Shown piece after piece: positions 1 through 12,120 of a stretch of 64,000 nt of DNA (position 1 is its first letter; each line of letters starts with the position of its first letter). Both the position numbers and the translations under genes were made by a program. Origin of the DNA: Rouxiella sp. WC2420 (GTDB lineage Bacteria; Pseudomonadota; Gammaproteobacteria; Enterobacterales; Enterobacteriaceae); assembly GCF_041200025.1 (NCBI RefSeq), contig NZ_CP165628.1:3100001-3164000 (forward strand), in the 5' to 3' direction. The notes beneath the pieces were generated by a model. The model saw only the letters and a program-made list of their open reading frames with translations, ran no database searches and had not been told where the DNA came from.

Positions 1-3000
1 GCTGGTTCTCAGCAATGATGAAAGCGGCACCGCCGTTCCGATTACAACGGCACCACCAATGACACTACGCCGGTATTAAGCGGTACCGCCGAGCCTGGCT
101 CAACGGTTAATGTCTCGGATAACGGCACATTGCTGGGGACAGCAACGGTTGACACTGACGGCAACTGGTCATTCACTCCTACCACGCCGCTGGATGAAGG
201 CGATCACAGCCTGACGACCACGGTGACCGATGCGGCGGGTAATACTGGTCCAGCCTCGCCTGCGGTTGATTTCACCATTGATACCACGGCTCCGGCAGAA
301 GCTACCGACGTGCAACTCAGCAATAACGAAAGCAGCACGCTGGTGCCAATTGCCGAAGGCAGCTTCACGAACGATGCTACGCCAGTGCTTACGGGCGGAG
401 CAAACAGTGCCGAAGCGGGCAGTACGGTCACCATATTGGACGGCACCGCCGTTCTGGGTACCGTAACGGCAGGCGCTGACGGCAGCTGGAGCTTTACTAC
501 ACCTGTTCTGGGAACCGGCGATCACAGTATCTCTGTGACCGTTACTGACCCGGCCGGCAATACCAGTGCAGCCACCGCGCCGATTACGTTTACCGTGGAT
601 ACCACCGCACCGGACGCAGCGCTGGGTCTGCAGCTCAACAATGATACCAGCGGTACTCCGGTTCCGATTGCCGATGGCGGCACGACTAACGATACCACCC
701 CGGTATTGAGCGGGACTGCCGAGGCAAACAGCACGATCACTATTTCAGATGGTGACACCGTGCTGGGCACCACCACCACTGATGCCACCGGTGCCTGGAG
801 TTATACGCCAACGCTGAATGATGGCGATCATAGTCTGACGGTAACCGTGACAGATGCTGCAGGTAATATCAGCGAAGCCAGTACGCCGGTCACCGTGACT
901 GTGGATACCGTGGCACCGACAGTCGCTGACCTTGCGTTGAGCAATGATTCAGGCACAACACCGGTTGCTATTCCCGATGGCGGCCTGACCAACGACAACA
1001 CACCGGTTCTCACCGGCACCGCTGAAGTGGGCAGCACAGTAACCATTTCTGACGGCGCTACGGTTCTCGGCACCTTGGTCGTTGATTCGACAGGCACCTG
1101 GAGCTATCCGGTAACCGCTGCTCTAACCGATGGCACTCACACGCTGAGTGTTACCGCTACGGATGCTGCCGGTAATGTGAGCTCTCCGGCGACTATCAGT
1201 CTGGATGTGGACGCAACACCTCCGGCCGCGGCAACGGATCTGATCCTCAGCACTGACAACGGCACTGCGCCAGTCACCAATACCGAAGGTACCTTTACCA
1301 GCGACAGTACGCCGCTGCTTTCAGGTACAGCAACGGCCGGTGACGTGATCAACGTGTTTAATGGTACAGACTTGATTGGCTCGACGACTGTTGACAGCAA
1401 TGGGCAATGGACGATTACCTTACCGCAATTGGATGATGCGAGTTACACGCTGTCTGTGCAGGTGGGTGATGCTGCGGGCAACCTCAGCACGCCGACAGAT
1501 ATCAGCTTCACGGTTGACACCAGTGCGCCTGCCGAAGCAACCATTGAGGCTTTCAATAACAACGGTACAACCGATGTCGGCATTCCAAACGATGGCATCA
1601 CCAATGACAACACACCGCTGCTAAGCGGGACTGCCGAGGCGGGCAGTCTGGTAACTATTTATGATGCCAACCAGCAGGTTATCGGCACTACCATTACCAG
1701 CGATACTGGAACCTGGAGCTTCCAGTCACCTACCTTGTCTGATGGCACTCACACACTGACCGCAACGGTCACTGATGAAATTGGTAACGTCAGCACGGGA
1801 ACCGACTTCACGATTACCGTAGATGCTACGGCGCCTGAACCGGTGAGTAATCTGCTGCTGCAAAACGATAATGGTGCCGCGCCGGTAGATATTCCAAACG
1901 GCGGCTCGACCAACGACGGTACGCCAGTGCTCAGCGGTACCGCAGAAGCGGGCAGTCTGGTGACAATTCTCAACGCCGACAATGGCTCGGTAATAGGCAC
2001 AGTAACCGCTGACGCGACCACTGGGGCATGGAGCTTTGCCGCCACAAGTGATCTGCCGGAAGGGACCTATAACGTAGGAATTACGGTTACAGATGAAGCA
2101 GGTAATGTCAGTGCAACCACTAACTATAGCTTCACGGTTGACCTTACACCGCCTGCCGAGGTTGCCACCTTCGCCATCTACAACAACGAAGGTTCAAGCC
2201 CGGTCCTGATCCCTAACCCTGGTTCCACCAATGACGATACGCCAGTGTTGCGCGGTACGGCGACGCCAGGCACCACCATCAATATCTATCAGGATAACGT
2301 GCTGGTTGGCACGGCTGAAGTTGCTGATAACGGCGTATGGCGTTATGAAACCAACACCTTGCCGGATGCAACTTATAGCTATACCGTCTCGGTGGTCGAT
2401 GCAGCAGGAAACGAAAGTGCCCTGTCAGCGCCGTATGCCGTCACTATCGACACCGTGGTTCCTGAACCCGTTGGGTCACTGGAGGTCACTGATAACGTTG
2501 GCGACTCTCAAGGTCTTCTGACCTCGGGCGAGCTCACCGACGACAATACTCCGACCTTCTCGGGCACGGCGGAAACAGGGACGACCGTCAGTCTTTATGA
2601 AGGCACGACCCTGTTGGGCACTGCGACCATCACTGCGGGCAATGCGTGGACAATCACCCCGTCTGCCCTGGGTAACGGCACGCATGATTTCAGTATTGTT
2701 GTGACCGATGCTGCAGGTAATGTCAGTACATCGACAGATTTCAGCCTGAATATCGAAGCAGGCTTACCGCCAGCCACCACCACGCTTGAAGTCTTTGATG
2801 ACAACGGGCCGATGCTGGTGCAACTGGCCGACAATGCCAGCACCAATGACAACACGCCAGTACTTAGCGGCCTGTCTACTGCGGGTGACATCATTACCAT
2901 TTATGATGGCGTCGGCAACCAGATCGGCACGACTACCGTTGGCGCGGACAATCAATGGAGCTTTACCCCATCGACAGGATTGGCCGATGGCTCCCACGGC

Positions 3001-6000
3001 TTCTTTGTCACCATTACCGATGGCACAGGAAACGTCACCACCTCTGACACCATCAATATCATTATTGATACAGTGGCACCTGATGCAGCAACCGGCATTG
3101 CAGCCAGCAATGACAACGGAGCCGCGCCTGTTGCGATACCTGACGGTGGCGAAACCAACGACAATACACCGTTGTTGACCGGCACAGCCGAGGCTAACGG
3201 TATAGTGACCATTTATGATGGCGACACTGCCATTGGGACGACCACGGCGAGCGCGACTGGAGCCTGGAGTTTCGACACTCCAACGCTGACTAACGGGTCT
3301 CATACCTTCAGTGTCACCGTGACCGACGCGGCGGGTAACATCAGCGATCGCTCCACTGCAGTTACGCTTACTGTCGATACTCATGCGCCGGTAGCGGCAA
3401 CGCTGGTGGTTACCGACGATGTCACCGACACCGTGGTGCCAAATCAGGGCACGACCAATGATGCGACACCAACCCTCAGCGGTACTGCCGAAGCCGGTTC
3501 TACCGTAACCATCTATGATGGCGCTACGGCAATTGGAACTGCTATTGCCACCGGCGGAAACTGGACCTTTACCACCGCAGATCTCACTGACGGTAGCCAT
3601 ACCTTTACCGTGACCTCAACGGATGCAGCGGGCAACGTCAGCGTGGCTTCTCCTGCGACTACTGTCGTAATTGATACCATTGCCCCTGATGCAGTCACAG
3701 TTGCCGCCAGTAACAACAACGGCACTGCGGCTATCCCGATTCCTCAAGATGGCAGCACCAACGATAATACTCCGGCGCTTACCGGTACCGCCGAAGCAGG
3801 CAGTCTGATTACCATTTCAGAAGGCACAAACGTGCTGGGTACCGTAACGGCAAACTCTGCGGGGTCATGGAGCTTTATCTCGTCAACGCTGGCCGATGGC
3901 GCTCATACTTTGAGTGTGACAGCCACTGATGCGGCGGGGAACGTAAGCACGCCATCAACCGTAACATTCACTGTGATCACCACCGGCCCGGCACCGATTA
4001 CCGACCTGACTGTAACGGATAATGTCGGGACCATCACTGGTGCATTGGTCAGCGGTGCGACAACCGATGACACTACGCCAACGTTGGCCGGTACGGCGAC
4101 CGCAGCGGGCGACATCGTGACGGTCTATGACGGTACCACAGTGCTGGGGACAGTCACTGCGGGAACTGGCGGAGCCTGGACCTTTACTACGGCGGCGCTG
4201 GCTAACGGCCTCCATCCGTTGAGCGTCACAGTAACCGACCCGGCAGGCAACACCAGTGCAGCGACCAATTTCCCAATCACGGTCGACACTGTTGCACCAA
4301 CGGCGTCAACGCTGGTGATAACCAACGATGTTACCAATACGGTAGTGCCAAACGGAGGCTCGACCAACGACACTACGCCAACCCTGAGCGGTGTCGCAGA
4401 AGGAGGCAGCACGGTCAAAGTTTATGACAATGGTGTGCTGCTGGGGACAACTACCGCAGCAACAAACGGTGCCTGGAGCTTCACCACGGGCGTGCTGGCG
4501 ACTGGCAGCCATCCGCTGACAGTAACAGCTACCGACGCCGCAGGTAACGTCGGTGCGGCTACCGCTGCAACGGTGGTTATCGACACCACGGCACCGGCCC
4601 CAGTGACTCTGACTGCCAGCAACAATGACGGTAGTACTCCGGTGGCGATTGCCAATAACGGCATCACCAACGACAGTACTCCAGCATTGAGCGGCACGGC
4701 CGAGGCAGGAAGCCTGGTAACCATTTCCGAAGGCACTACGGTGCTTGGTACGGTAACGGCAGGTACGAATGGAGCCTGGAGTTTCACCACTGCCACGCTT
4801 GCCAACGGAGCTCATACCTTCAGTGCCACCGCGACGGATGCAGCGGGTAACGTCAGTACGGCAACAACCCTGACGCTGACCGTTGATACCGTGGCCCCGG
4901 CGGCAATTACCAACCTGACAGTGACCGATAACGTAGGCACCATCACCGGTACGCTGGCAAACGGAGCCAGAACCGATGACAACACGCCAACGCTTGCAGG
5001 CACCACTGAAGCCAACGCTATCGTTTCGATTTATGACGGTACGACCTTACTTGGCACCACTACGGCCAGCAATACCGGAGCATGGAGCTACACGACTGTC
5101 GCGCTGAGCGATGGTGCTCATCCTCTCACCGTGACAGCAACAGATGCAGCGGGCAACACCGGCCCGGCATCGACGGCGGTCTCCATTACGGTGGATACCG
5201 TAGCTCCGGCTGCTGCAACCGACCTGACAGTGAATGCGGCAGGAACCACGCTAACGGGTGAAGGTGAAGCCAACGCGACAGTCACCGTTAAGGACGCGGA
5301 TGGTAACACCATTGGCACCGGCACTGTGACTGCCAACGGCAGCTTCTCGGTCACTCTCAGCAGCGCGCAAACCACTGGCGCAACGCTGACGGTGACTCAG
5401 ACTGACGTTGCAGGCAACGTTTCACCGACGGCAACCACAACTGGTGCGATAAGCATCGTGGCGGCCAACGACACCAATATAGTGGATTACACCAGCACCG
5501 AAGGGTCTATTACCAACCCAACGACCAGCGTTACGCACACCGCATTGCTTAATATCGGGCTGGGCGGCCTGCTGAGTGCCAGCGTGTTGTCGAACGGTAA
5601 CTCCTATCAGTTCAGCGTAGGTGCCGATGATACCCGTACGGTCACGCTTCACGGCTCAGTCGGCGGGATAAGCCTGCTTGCCGACTACTCGCTGTACCTG
5701 TATGAGCAGCAGACAAATGGTTCCTGGGCATTGGTAAGCGTTACCTCAAACTACCTGTCAACCGGGCTTATCTCCCTGGGGACACAAACAGGCGGCAACG
5801 TTACCTATTCCAACCTCGGAACCGGCAACTACGCGGTAGTTTTAGGCGCGGCGCTTAATGTGACGTTATTGCCGGTGACCACCATCACCACAGTTTCGGA
5901 CATTACCTCGCTGGCAGTCACTGTGGCAGCTACCGTCACCGGTAACCTGCTGGAAAACGATACCAGCTCCGTGGCTGGGACTATTCCGGCGGGCACTGCG

Positions 6001-6957
6001 GTCACAGAGGTCGGAACCAGCGCAGTTGCGGCGAGCGGCAACACGGTGATCAACTCCTCTTACGGGACATTGACCATCAACTCGCACGGTGACTATACCT
6101 ATACGCTGAAAGCCGGTCTGGACATCGATACCTTGCCTACGACCGACACCTTCACGTATTCGGTCAAGGATGCCAGCGGTATCGTGACTACGGCCACCCT
6201 GACGCTTGAACTGCATGATGGTGCTTCAACAACGTTGACCACTAACAGTCTACTGGTTGAATCAGCCAGCACGACTGAGAGTGATGCCAGCGGCAGCATC
6301 TACGGTGATAGCACCACTACCCATACCGGAACCTTAAGCATCATTAATGAACACGGCGATTCCACCACCGTGAGCAGTACGGGTACAACTGAGGTAACTG
6401 GTGATTATGGTGTGCTGAGTATCGCCGCAAACGGTAGCTATACCTATGCACTGAGTGCCGATGTCAATGCGCAGGACATCACGCACAAAGAGGTATTCAG
6501 TTACTCACTGGCGGCCACTGACGGCACCCTCACGACTAACTCGTTTACCATTGACCTGCACCCAACCATCACAGGCACCACGGGAGCCGACACCATTACC
6601 GGCAGCGCCTACGACGACACCATTACTGCCGGTGCCGGAGCAGATACGCTGGTTTATCACCTGTTGGCTACCGCAGACGCCACGGGGGGTAATGGTCATG
6701 ATACCTGGACAGACTTTAGTGTCTCCGAGGGTGACAAGATAGACGTCAGCAACCTGCTTATCGGTTGGAATGATTCCACAAGTAATGTTAATGATTTTGT
6801 GAAAGTAGACCATACTTCTGATGGCAACACCGTGCTTTCGATTGACCGTGACGGTACTGGTACGGCATACAGCACGACTCCGCTGGTGACGTTGGAAGGT
6901 GTAAACGCATCACTTGAGGAACTGCTGCAACAGCCGCACCAGAACACTACAGCGTAA
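1..6957 (+). CDS. Giant Bap/LapF-type repeat adhesin, 3' part (5' end outside window; frame broken near base 45)
   Basis: This is the C-terminal part of a very large secreted surface protein that would mediate adhesion and biofilm formation. About 17 to 18 Ig-like repeats of roughly 100 residues run to about base 5460. Each contains a TNDxTPxLSGTAE-type strand, a GAWSFTT-type strand, a VTATDAAGNVS-type strand and a linker like VDTxAP. A non-repeat region with VCBS-like blocks follows (about 5460-6560), then a glycine/aspartate-rich type I secretion target with TGADTITGSAYDDTI near 6575-6640. The exporter genes follow at once. The continuous frame is open only from about base 46. Bases 2-45 encode the start of another repeat (LVLSNDESGTAVPI) in a different frame, so the repeat is interrupted by a net 4-base loss. 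The first in-frame start-like codon (TTG at 130) is inside a repeat and is not the true start. Family assignment is firm; whether the gene is intact is not. Confidence 0.85.
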
Positions 6958-7033
6958 AGGTTGTTACACAACGCAGGGATGCGTATGGGCACAGGGAAGT
7001 GCCCCTTTTCTCTCATTGACTGGTGGAATATAG

Positions 7034-8485
7034 ATGGATTTGAGGCAATCTCGCGCAACTTATCGTCGTATCACTAAGCTCGGCGCCTTGTGCGCTGGCT
7101 TTGCTTTGTTTCACAGCTCTCAACTTATGGCTGCCAGTGATGCTCTCACTGCAGCAAGCAGTATTTCTACAGCAGGCCTGATTCAACAACAGGATCTGCC
7201 ATCATTGACCGGTGAAATCTCCCAACCTGCCCTGACCAACGTACCAGACACTCTAACGATAAATCAGGCCGTGCAGCGGGCGATTCAGTGGCACCCCGAT
7301 ATTGCCGAAGCTATCGGCAAAATGCTGGAGCAGGCCAACCAGGTTGATGTGGCGAAAGCAAAATATTATCCGCAAGTCAGCGTCGGTATGAATAACGGCT
7401 ACAGTAATTCCTATGTCGAAAAAGGTTACAGCCCTTCGTTTGTACTCTCGGTTTCTCAGATGCTGTATGACTTTGGCAAGGTCAGCAGCTCAGTGCGTTC
7501 TGCCGAAGCTGGCGTGGCGCAAGAACAGGCCAACGTGTTGGTCAGCATCGATACTGTAGCCCACGACACCGCCGCTGCACTGGTGGAAGTTCAAGGCTAT
7601 CAGCAGCTAGTGAAAATTGCCCAGGAGCAGTTGACGGCGCTGAACAAGATTGGTGATTTAGCGCGTCAGCGTAATGATGAAGGTGCGGCGTCTCTTTCCG
7701 ACGCGACGCAAACCGATGCGCGTATCGAAGGCGCACGCGCCACCCTCACCCAATATCAGGCCAACCTTGACCGCTGGCGTGCCACGCTGGCAACTGATCT
7801 CGGCTGGCCAATAGTAAGAAATGTCAGCGACAGTTTCCCGGCCAAGCTGATGCGTTCCTGCCAGTTTGTCAAAGCGGATGACAAGCTCAATCCGTCGGTA
7901 CTTGCCGCTATGGCACAGGTCAATCAGGCACAGGCAAAACTGGACAATGCCAATGCACAAATGATGCCGACTATTTCGCTTGATCCCCAGGTATCGCGCT
8001 ATCTCAACGATCATTACTCCGGCAGCGATGAGCTCAATCGCACGCAGTATTCGATTGGTGTCAACGTTCAGATGCCGCTTTATCAGGGCGGCGGTATGAC
8101 GGCCAGCCGTGATGCGGCTGCCAATGCGCTGGGCGCGGCCAATTCGGCGGTAAACTCGGCGCGTTTAAAAGCCCGGCAGCAACTCAGCGAATCGCAGAAT
8201 GAGTCACAGAGCCTCGCGCTCAGCCTGGCCATTCAAGGGCGGCAACAGAGCCTGGGCGAGAAAACCCAGCAGCTTTATCAGGATCAATATCTGCAACTTG
8301 GCACTCGGCCATTACTGGATGTCCTGAACGCCGAGCAAGAAGTGTTTCAAACCCGATTTACGCTCCAGCAAACCATCAGCCAGTTACGCTCACTGCAGCT
8401 CGATTGTTTATACAGTACCGGGCAGATGCGGTCCGCGTTTGCTTTGAATAATCAGCGGATCCAATCCGTGGAGATCCAGCCATGA
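7034..8485 (+). CDS. TolC-family outer membrane channel of a type I secretion system
   Basis: The 483-residue product should form the outer membrane exit duct of the adhesin exporter. The N-terminus carries a signal peptide (charged stretch, then GALCAGFALFHSS, cleavage near LMA-AS at about residue 33). The rest is alpha-helical and rich in Gln, Ala and Asn, with the duplicated outer membrane efflux layout (AVQRAIQWHPDI near residue 79, LYDFGK near residue 145, MPLYQGG near residue 348). The ATG at 7034 has GGTGGA seven bases upstream. The gene lies 76 bases after the adhesin stop, and its stop overlaps the next start (ATGA at 8482). It is closer to the BapB/LapE/AggA type dedicated to large adhesins than to housekeeping TolC, judged mainly from context. 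Confidence 0.88.
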   Translation: MDLRQSRATYRRITKLGALCAGFALFHSSQLMAASDALTAASSISTAGLIQQQDLPSLTGEISQPALTNVPDTLTINQAVQRAIQWHPDIAEAIGKMLEQANQVDVAKAKYYPQVSVGMNNGYSNSYVEKGYSPSFVLSVSQMLYDFGKVSSSVRSAEAGVAQEQANVLVSIDTVAHDTAAALVEVQGYQQLVKIAQEQLTALNKIGDLARQRNDEGAASLSDATQTDARIEGARATLTQYQANLDRWRATLATDLGWPIVRNVSDSFPAKLMRSCQFVKADDKLNPSVLAAMAQVNQAQAKLDNANAQMMPTISLDPQVSRYLNDHYSGSDELNRTQYSIGVNVQMPLYQGGGMTASRDAAANALGAANSAVNSARLKARQQLSESQNESQSLALSLAIQGRQQSLGEKTQQLYQDQYLQLGTRPLLDVLNAEQEVFQTRFTLQQTISQLRSLQLDCLYSTGQMRSAFALNNQRIQSVEIQP

Positions 8486-10671
8486 CCCAATTACAAATTC
8501 CCGATGGCCCAGACGACCACTCAAACAGTGGCACAGGGGGAAATGTGCCACTGCACGGTTGGGCAACGGCAATTATTCTGATTGCCACTCATTATCGGCT
8601 ACCGTGTTCTCCGGGCATGATCATGGCCACCAGCGAATGGCAGGGCAAACAGCCCCGAGACAAAGCATTGCGGCACCTGGCACGTCAGGCCGGGCTGTCG
8701 CTGCAATTGTATGAAGACAACAAATGGGAAATCACCAGTTGGCGGCTGCCGCTGGCAGTGGAGCTGCATGATGGTCAGGTAGGGGTCATCACCAGCTTTG
8801 ATGGTGAAAGTGAAGTGCGAGTGCATTTCACCGGCGACGAGCAGCCCACGCCGGTCGCACTGGAAACCTTGCTGCCAGAGATCAATTTTGCTGCCGCGCT
8901 GCGTCCGGTAACTGCGGCGAAAGACAGCCGCGTGGACCGTTATCTGAGCGTGGTCAAACCGGACTGGCTGCGTCGCCTGGTTTTGCGCGACCTGCGCCCC
9001 TACGGCTACGTAATGCTGGGTTCACTGCTGATCAACCTGCTGGCGCTGGTCGGTATCATCTTCTCGATGCAGGTCTATGACCGGGTAATTCCGGCGCAAT
9101 CCTACCCGACTCTCTATGTGCTCTACATCGGGGTGATCATCTCGGTGGTGTTCACTTATATCCTGCGCGTCGGGCGCGATCACGTAACCGATTTACTGGG
9201 TAAACGTGCCGACATGCGGGTTTCAGACCGCGTTTTTGGCCACGCGCTGCGCCTGCGTAACAGTGCGGTGCCGCGTTCCACCGGGACCTTTATCTCGCAG
9301 TTGCGTGAGCTGGAGGCGATCCGCGAAATGGTCACCTCGACGACGGTATCAGCTATCGTAGATATGCCGTTTTTCCTGCTGTTCCTGCTGGTGATGGCAA
9401 TTATTGCTCCGCCATTGGCGTGGATAGCCCCGGTGGCGGTGCTATTGATGGTGCTGCCCGGCCTGTTTAGCCAGAAAAAACTGGCCAGACTGGCGCAGCA
9501 GGCGTTGAAAGAATCGACCCTGCGCAATGCGGTGCTGGTCGAGAGCGTGCAAGGGCTGGAGGACATCAAGCTGATGCAGGCAGAGGATCGCATCCTGCAA
9601 CAGTGGAACAGCTATATCCGCATCACCGCGCAGTCTGGCGTTGAGATGCGCAAAGTCATGCACTCGCTGATAAGCTGGGGCGTGACGGTGCAGGGGCTGG
9701 TTTATGCCAGCGTGATTGTCGTCGGCGCGCCAATGGTTATCAATGGTGATATGACTACCGGTGCAATTGTTGCGGCTTCCCTGCTCTCTTCGCGCATGAT
9801 TGCTCCGATGGCGACGTTGTGCGGCGTACTGGCGCGCTGGCAGCAAGTCAAGGCGGCAAAAAACAGCCTCGATGCGCTGATGAATCTGCCGGTTGAAAAC
9901 AGCAAGGACGAAACTCGTATTCACTGCCCGGTGCTGTTTGGCCATTATCAGTTTACCGATGCCATGTTCCGTTATTATACCGATTCACTCACTATTGCCC
10001 TGCGTATCAAAAGCCTGACCATTGAGCCGGGTGAGCGGATAGCATTGCTGGGCCGTAACGGTTCCGGTAAATCGACCATGCTGCAGGCAATGATTGGCGG
10101 CGTGGATTTAGTCAGTGGCGAACTGCGGCTCGATAACCTCAGCCTGCCGCACATTGATCTCGCCGATGTGCGACGAAACGTGGGTTTACTGACGCAAAAC
10201 GCCAAACTGTTCCACGGCACGTTGCGTGAAAATCTGACCATGGGCTCGGCACACGCAACCGATGACGCAATCTTCGCGGCGTTGAGCGTTAGCGGTGGTG
10301 CTGACTTTATTCGTCGCCTGCCGCTGGGCCTGGATCACCCAATTATGGAAGGCGGCGTCGGGCTATCCGGCGGACAACGGCAATCGCTGCTGTTGGCGCG
10401 TATGCTGCTGCGTGACCCTAACATCGTGCTGCTCGATGAGCCGACCTCCTCCCTCGACGACCATACCGAGAAAGAGTTTATCGAACGTCTGGACCAATGG
10501 CTGAACGGGCGCACTCTCATCGTCGCAACGCATCGCGCCGCTATTCTTGCCCTGGTCGACCGTGTGCTGGTGCTCAAAGATGGGCAGTTGGTGATGGACA
10601 GCCCGAAAGAGAATGCGCTGCCGACGTCAACGTCACGCGCTGGTGGTAATCTGCCGGAGACAAAATCATGA
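8482..10671 (+). CDS. Type I secretion ABC transporter (LapB/BapC-like permease-ATPase)
   Basis: The 729-residue inner membrane exporter would energise secretion of the repeat adhesin. Residues 1 to about 140 look like a C39 peptidase-like domain with no Cys at the expected catalytic place, so it is probably a substrate-binding appendix, not a protease. A six-helix membrane region spans about 160 to 430. The nucleotide-binding domain shows Walker A GRNGSGKST at 524-532, signature LSGGQR at 628-633 and Walker B IVLLDE at 648-653, with the H-loop in VATHRA. The start codon overlaps the previous stop, and the end overlaps the next start (ATGA at 10668), so the three exporter genes are translationally coupled. 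Known LapB-type exporters serve giant adhesins, which fits the upstream gene. Confidence 0.92.
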   Translation: MTQLQIPDGPDDHSNSGTGGNVPLHGWATAIILIATHYRLPCSPGMIMATSEWQGKQPRDKALRHLARQAGLSLQLYEDNKWEITSWRLPLAVELHDGQVGVITSFDGESEVRVHFTGDEQPTPVALETLLPEINFAAALRPVTAAKDSRVDRYLSVVKPDWLRRLVLRDLRPYGYVMLGSLLINLLALVGIIFSMQVYDRVIPAQSYPTLYVLYIGVIISVVFTYILRVGRDHVTDLLGKRADMRVSDRVFGHALRLRNSAVPRSTGTFISQLRELEAIREMVTSTTVSAIVDMPFFLLFLLVMAIIAPPLAWIAPVAVLLMVLPGLFSQKKLARLAQQALKESTLRNAVLVESVQGLEDIKLMQAEDRILQQWNSYIRITAQSGVEMRKVMHSLISWGVTVQGLVYASVIVVGAPMVINGDMTTGAIVAASLLSSRMIAPMATLCGVLARWQQVKAAKNSLDALMNLPVENSKDETRIHCPVLFGHYQFTDAMFRYYTDSLTIALRIKSLTIEPGERIALLGRNGSGKSTMLQAMIGGVDLVSGELRLDNLSLPHIDLADVRRNVGLLTQNAKLFHGTLRENLTMGSAHATDDAIFAALSVSGGADFIRRLPLGLDHPIMEGGVGLSGGQRQSLLLARMLLRDPNIVLLDEPTSSLDDHTEKEFIERLDQWLNGRTLIVATHRAAILALVDRVLVLKDGQLVMDSPKENALPTSTSRAGGNLPETKS

Positions 10672-11894
10672 TCAAGCAATTGCCCGGAAAACTGAGGCTG
10701 GTGACGGCAGCAGAAGTTGATTCATCTGACGATCTGCTGGGCGAGCTGCGTTCGGAAACTCACTATTCTGGCGCGGTACGCCTCATAGTTATTAGCTCTT
10801 TATTACTTCTGGTTACACTGGTTTGGGCCTGGTTCGGCATGCTGGATGAAGTGTCTACCGGCACCGGCAAGGTAATTCCCAGCTCGCGTGACCAAGTGTT
10901 GCAGTCGCTGGAAGGCGGTATTTTAACCGCATTACTGGTCCATGAAGGTGATGAGGTGCAGGCCGGTCAAATAGTCGCCCGTCTTGATCCCACTCGTTCT
11001 CAGTCTAATGTTGGCGAGAGCGCAGCCCGTTATCGCGCGGCACTGGCGGCTGCGGCGCGCCTTAATGCCGAAGTTAATGACAAGCCACTGGTTTTCCCGT
11101 CCGAGCTAAAGGATTTCCCTGACCTGACCGCTTCTGAGACTCGGCTGTATAAAACCCGCCGTGCACAGCTTACCGATGCCACGGCACAGTTTAATCAGTC
11201 ATTGTCTTTAGCCAATCGCGAACTGGCGATCACCCAGCGGCTGGCGAAAACCGGCGCAGCCAGCAGCGTAGAAGTACTGCGCTTGCAGCGTGACAAGTCA
11301 GATTTGGAATTGAAACTCACGGATATGCGCTCACAATACTATGTGCAGGCGCGTGAGGAGTTGGCGAAGGCCAACGCCGAAGCCGATAGCATGTCACAGG
11401 TAGTGAAAGGACGCGAAGATACCGTAACTCGTTTGACCATCCGCTCCCCTATGCACGGTATTGTGAAAAACATCAAGGTGTCGACCGTCGGTGGGGTTAT
11501 TCCTCCTAACGGTGAATTAATGAATATCGTGCCAATGAACGATCGCCTGCTGATTGAAGCACGCCTGTCGCCGCGTGATATCGCCTTTATTCACCCGGGC
11601 CAGCATGCAGTGGTGAAAATTTCAGCTTATGACTATGCTATTTACGGTGGTATTAACGGCGTGGTCGAAGGCATTTCACCAGACACTATTCAGGATGAGG
11701 TGAAACCGGAGATTTATTATTACCGCGTATTTATCCGCACTGATAATGACTATGTGCAGAACAAAGCCGGCAAGCGTTTCTCTATTAGCCCCGGAATGGT
11801 CTCCACCGTTGATATTAAAACCGGTGAGAAGACAGTAATGGATTATCTGATCAAACCGTTCAACCGCGCGAAAGAGGCGCTGCGCGAACGTTAA
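10668..11894 (+). CDS. HlyD-family periplasmic adaptor of the type I secretion system
   Basis: The 408-residue membrane fusion protein should connect the ABC exporter to the TolC-like channel. A short cytoplasmic N-terminus is followed by one membrane helix (about residues 38-60, VISSLLLLVTLVWAWF). A biotinyl-lipoyl-like segment with LEGGILTALLVHEGDEV, a long periplasmic coiled coil (about 115-255) and a beta-barrel part with SPMHGIVKNIKV follow. The length matches the LapC/BapD group. It is the last gene of the exporter operon and is followed by a terminator-like hairpin at 11915-11951. Confidence 0.92.
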   Translation: MIKQLPGKLRLVTAAEVDSSDDLLGELRSETHYSGAVRLIVISSLLLLVTLVWAWFGMLDEVSTGTGKVIPSSRDQVLQSLEGGILTALLVHEGDEVQAGQIVARLDPTRSQSNVGESAARYRAALAAAARLNAEVNDKPLVFPSELKDFPDLTASETRLYKTRRAQLTDATAQFNQSLSLANRELAITQRLAKTGAASSVEVLRLQRDKSDLELKLTDMRSQYYVQAREELAKANAEADSMSQVVKGREDTVTRLTIRSPMHGIVKNIKVSTVGGVIPPNGELMNIVPMNDRLLIEARLSPRDIAFIHPGQHAVVKISAYDYAIYGGINGVVEGISPDTIQDEVKPEIYYYRVFIRTDNDYVQNKAGKRFSISPGMVSTVDIKTGEKTVMDYLIKPFNRAKEALRER

Positions 11895-11914
11895 TATCAT
11901 TATATAAATTATTT

Positions 11915-11951
11915 ATGCTGCCGTTTTCAGCTGAAACCGGCGGCATTTTTT
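11915..11951 (+). terminator. Probable rho-independent terminator of the adhesin/exporter operon
   Basis: A near-palindrome with arms ATGCTGCCG and CGGCGGCAT around a TTTCAGCTGAAA-type core is followed by a run of T, 20 bases after the HlyD-like stop codon. Confidence 0.7.
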
Positions 11952-12068
11952 ATGACTAATTTCCGACCAATTTAATTACGCAGACTAATAGCGGTATCAG
12001 CAAGTGATTAAATACGAATCAGTATGAATCACTAGGGGGGTTAGAATTGATGTCGCTGGTGTGCAAGA

Positions 12069-12101
12069 CATGCTGCTTATTGTTTACCAATAAGCAGCAT
12101 G
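12069..12101. terminator. Perfect 14-bp hairpin downstream of the SPT-like gene
   Basis: Arms CATGCTGCTTATTG and CAATAAGCAGCATG enclose the loop TTTAC. It lies 20 bases beyond the stop of the minus-strand SPT-like gene. Neither strand has a clear T run after the stem, so it could end transcription weakly or protect a 3' end instead of acting as a standard terminator. Confidence 0.5.
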
Positions 12102-12120
12102 ATTGATGCTTTGACGGGGA

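Noticed and set aside
169-6813. Many long open frames opposite to and overlapping the adhesin gene, one of 278 codons (2764-3600, minus)
   Set aside because: They mirror the repeat structure of the adhesin, have low-complexity or random products and lack ribosome sites. The repeated, GC-rich codons explain their openness.
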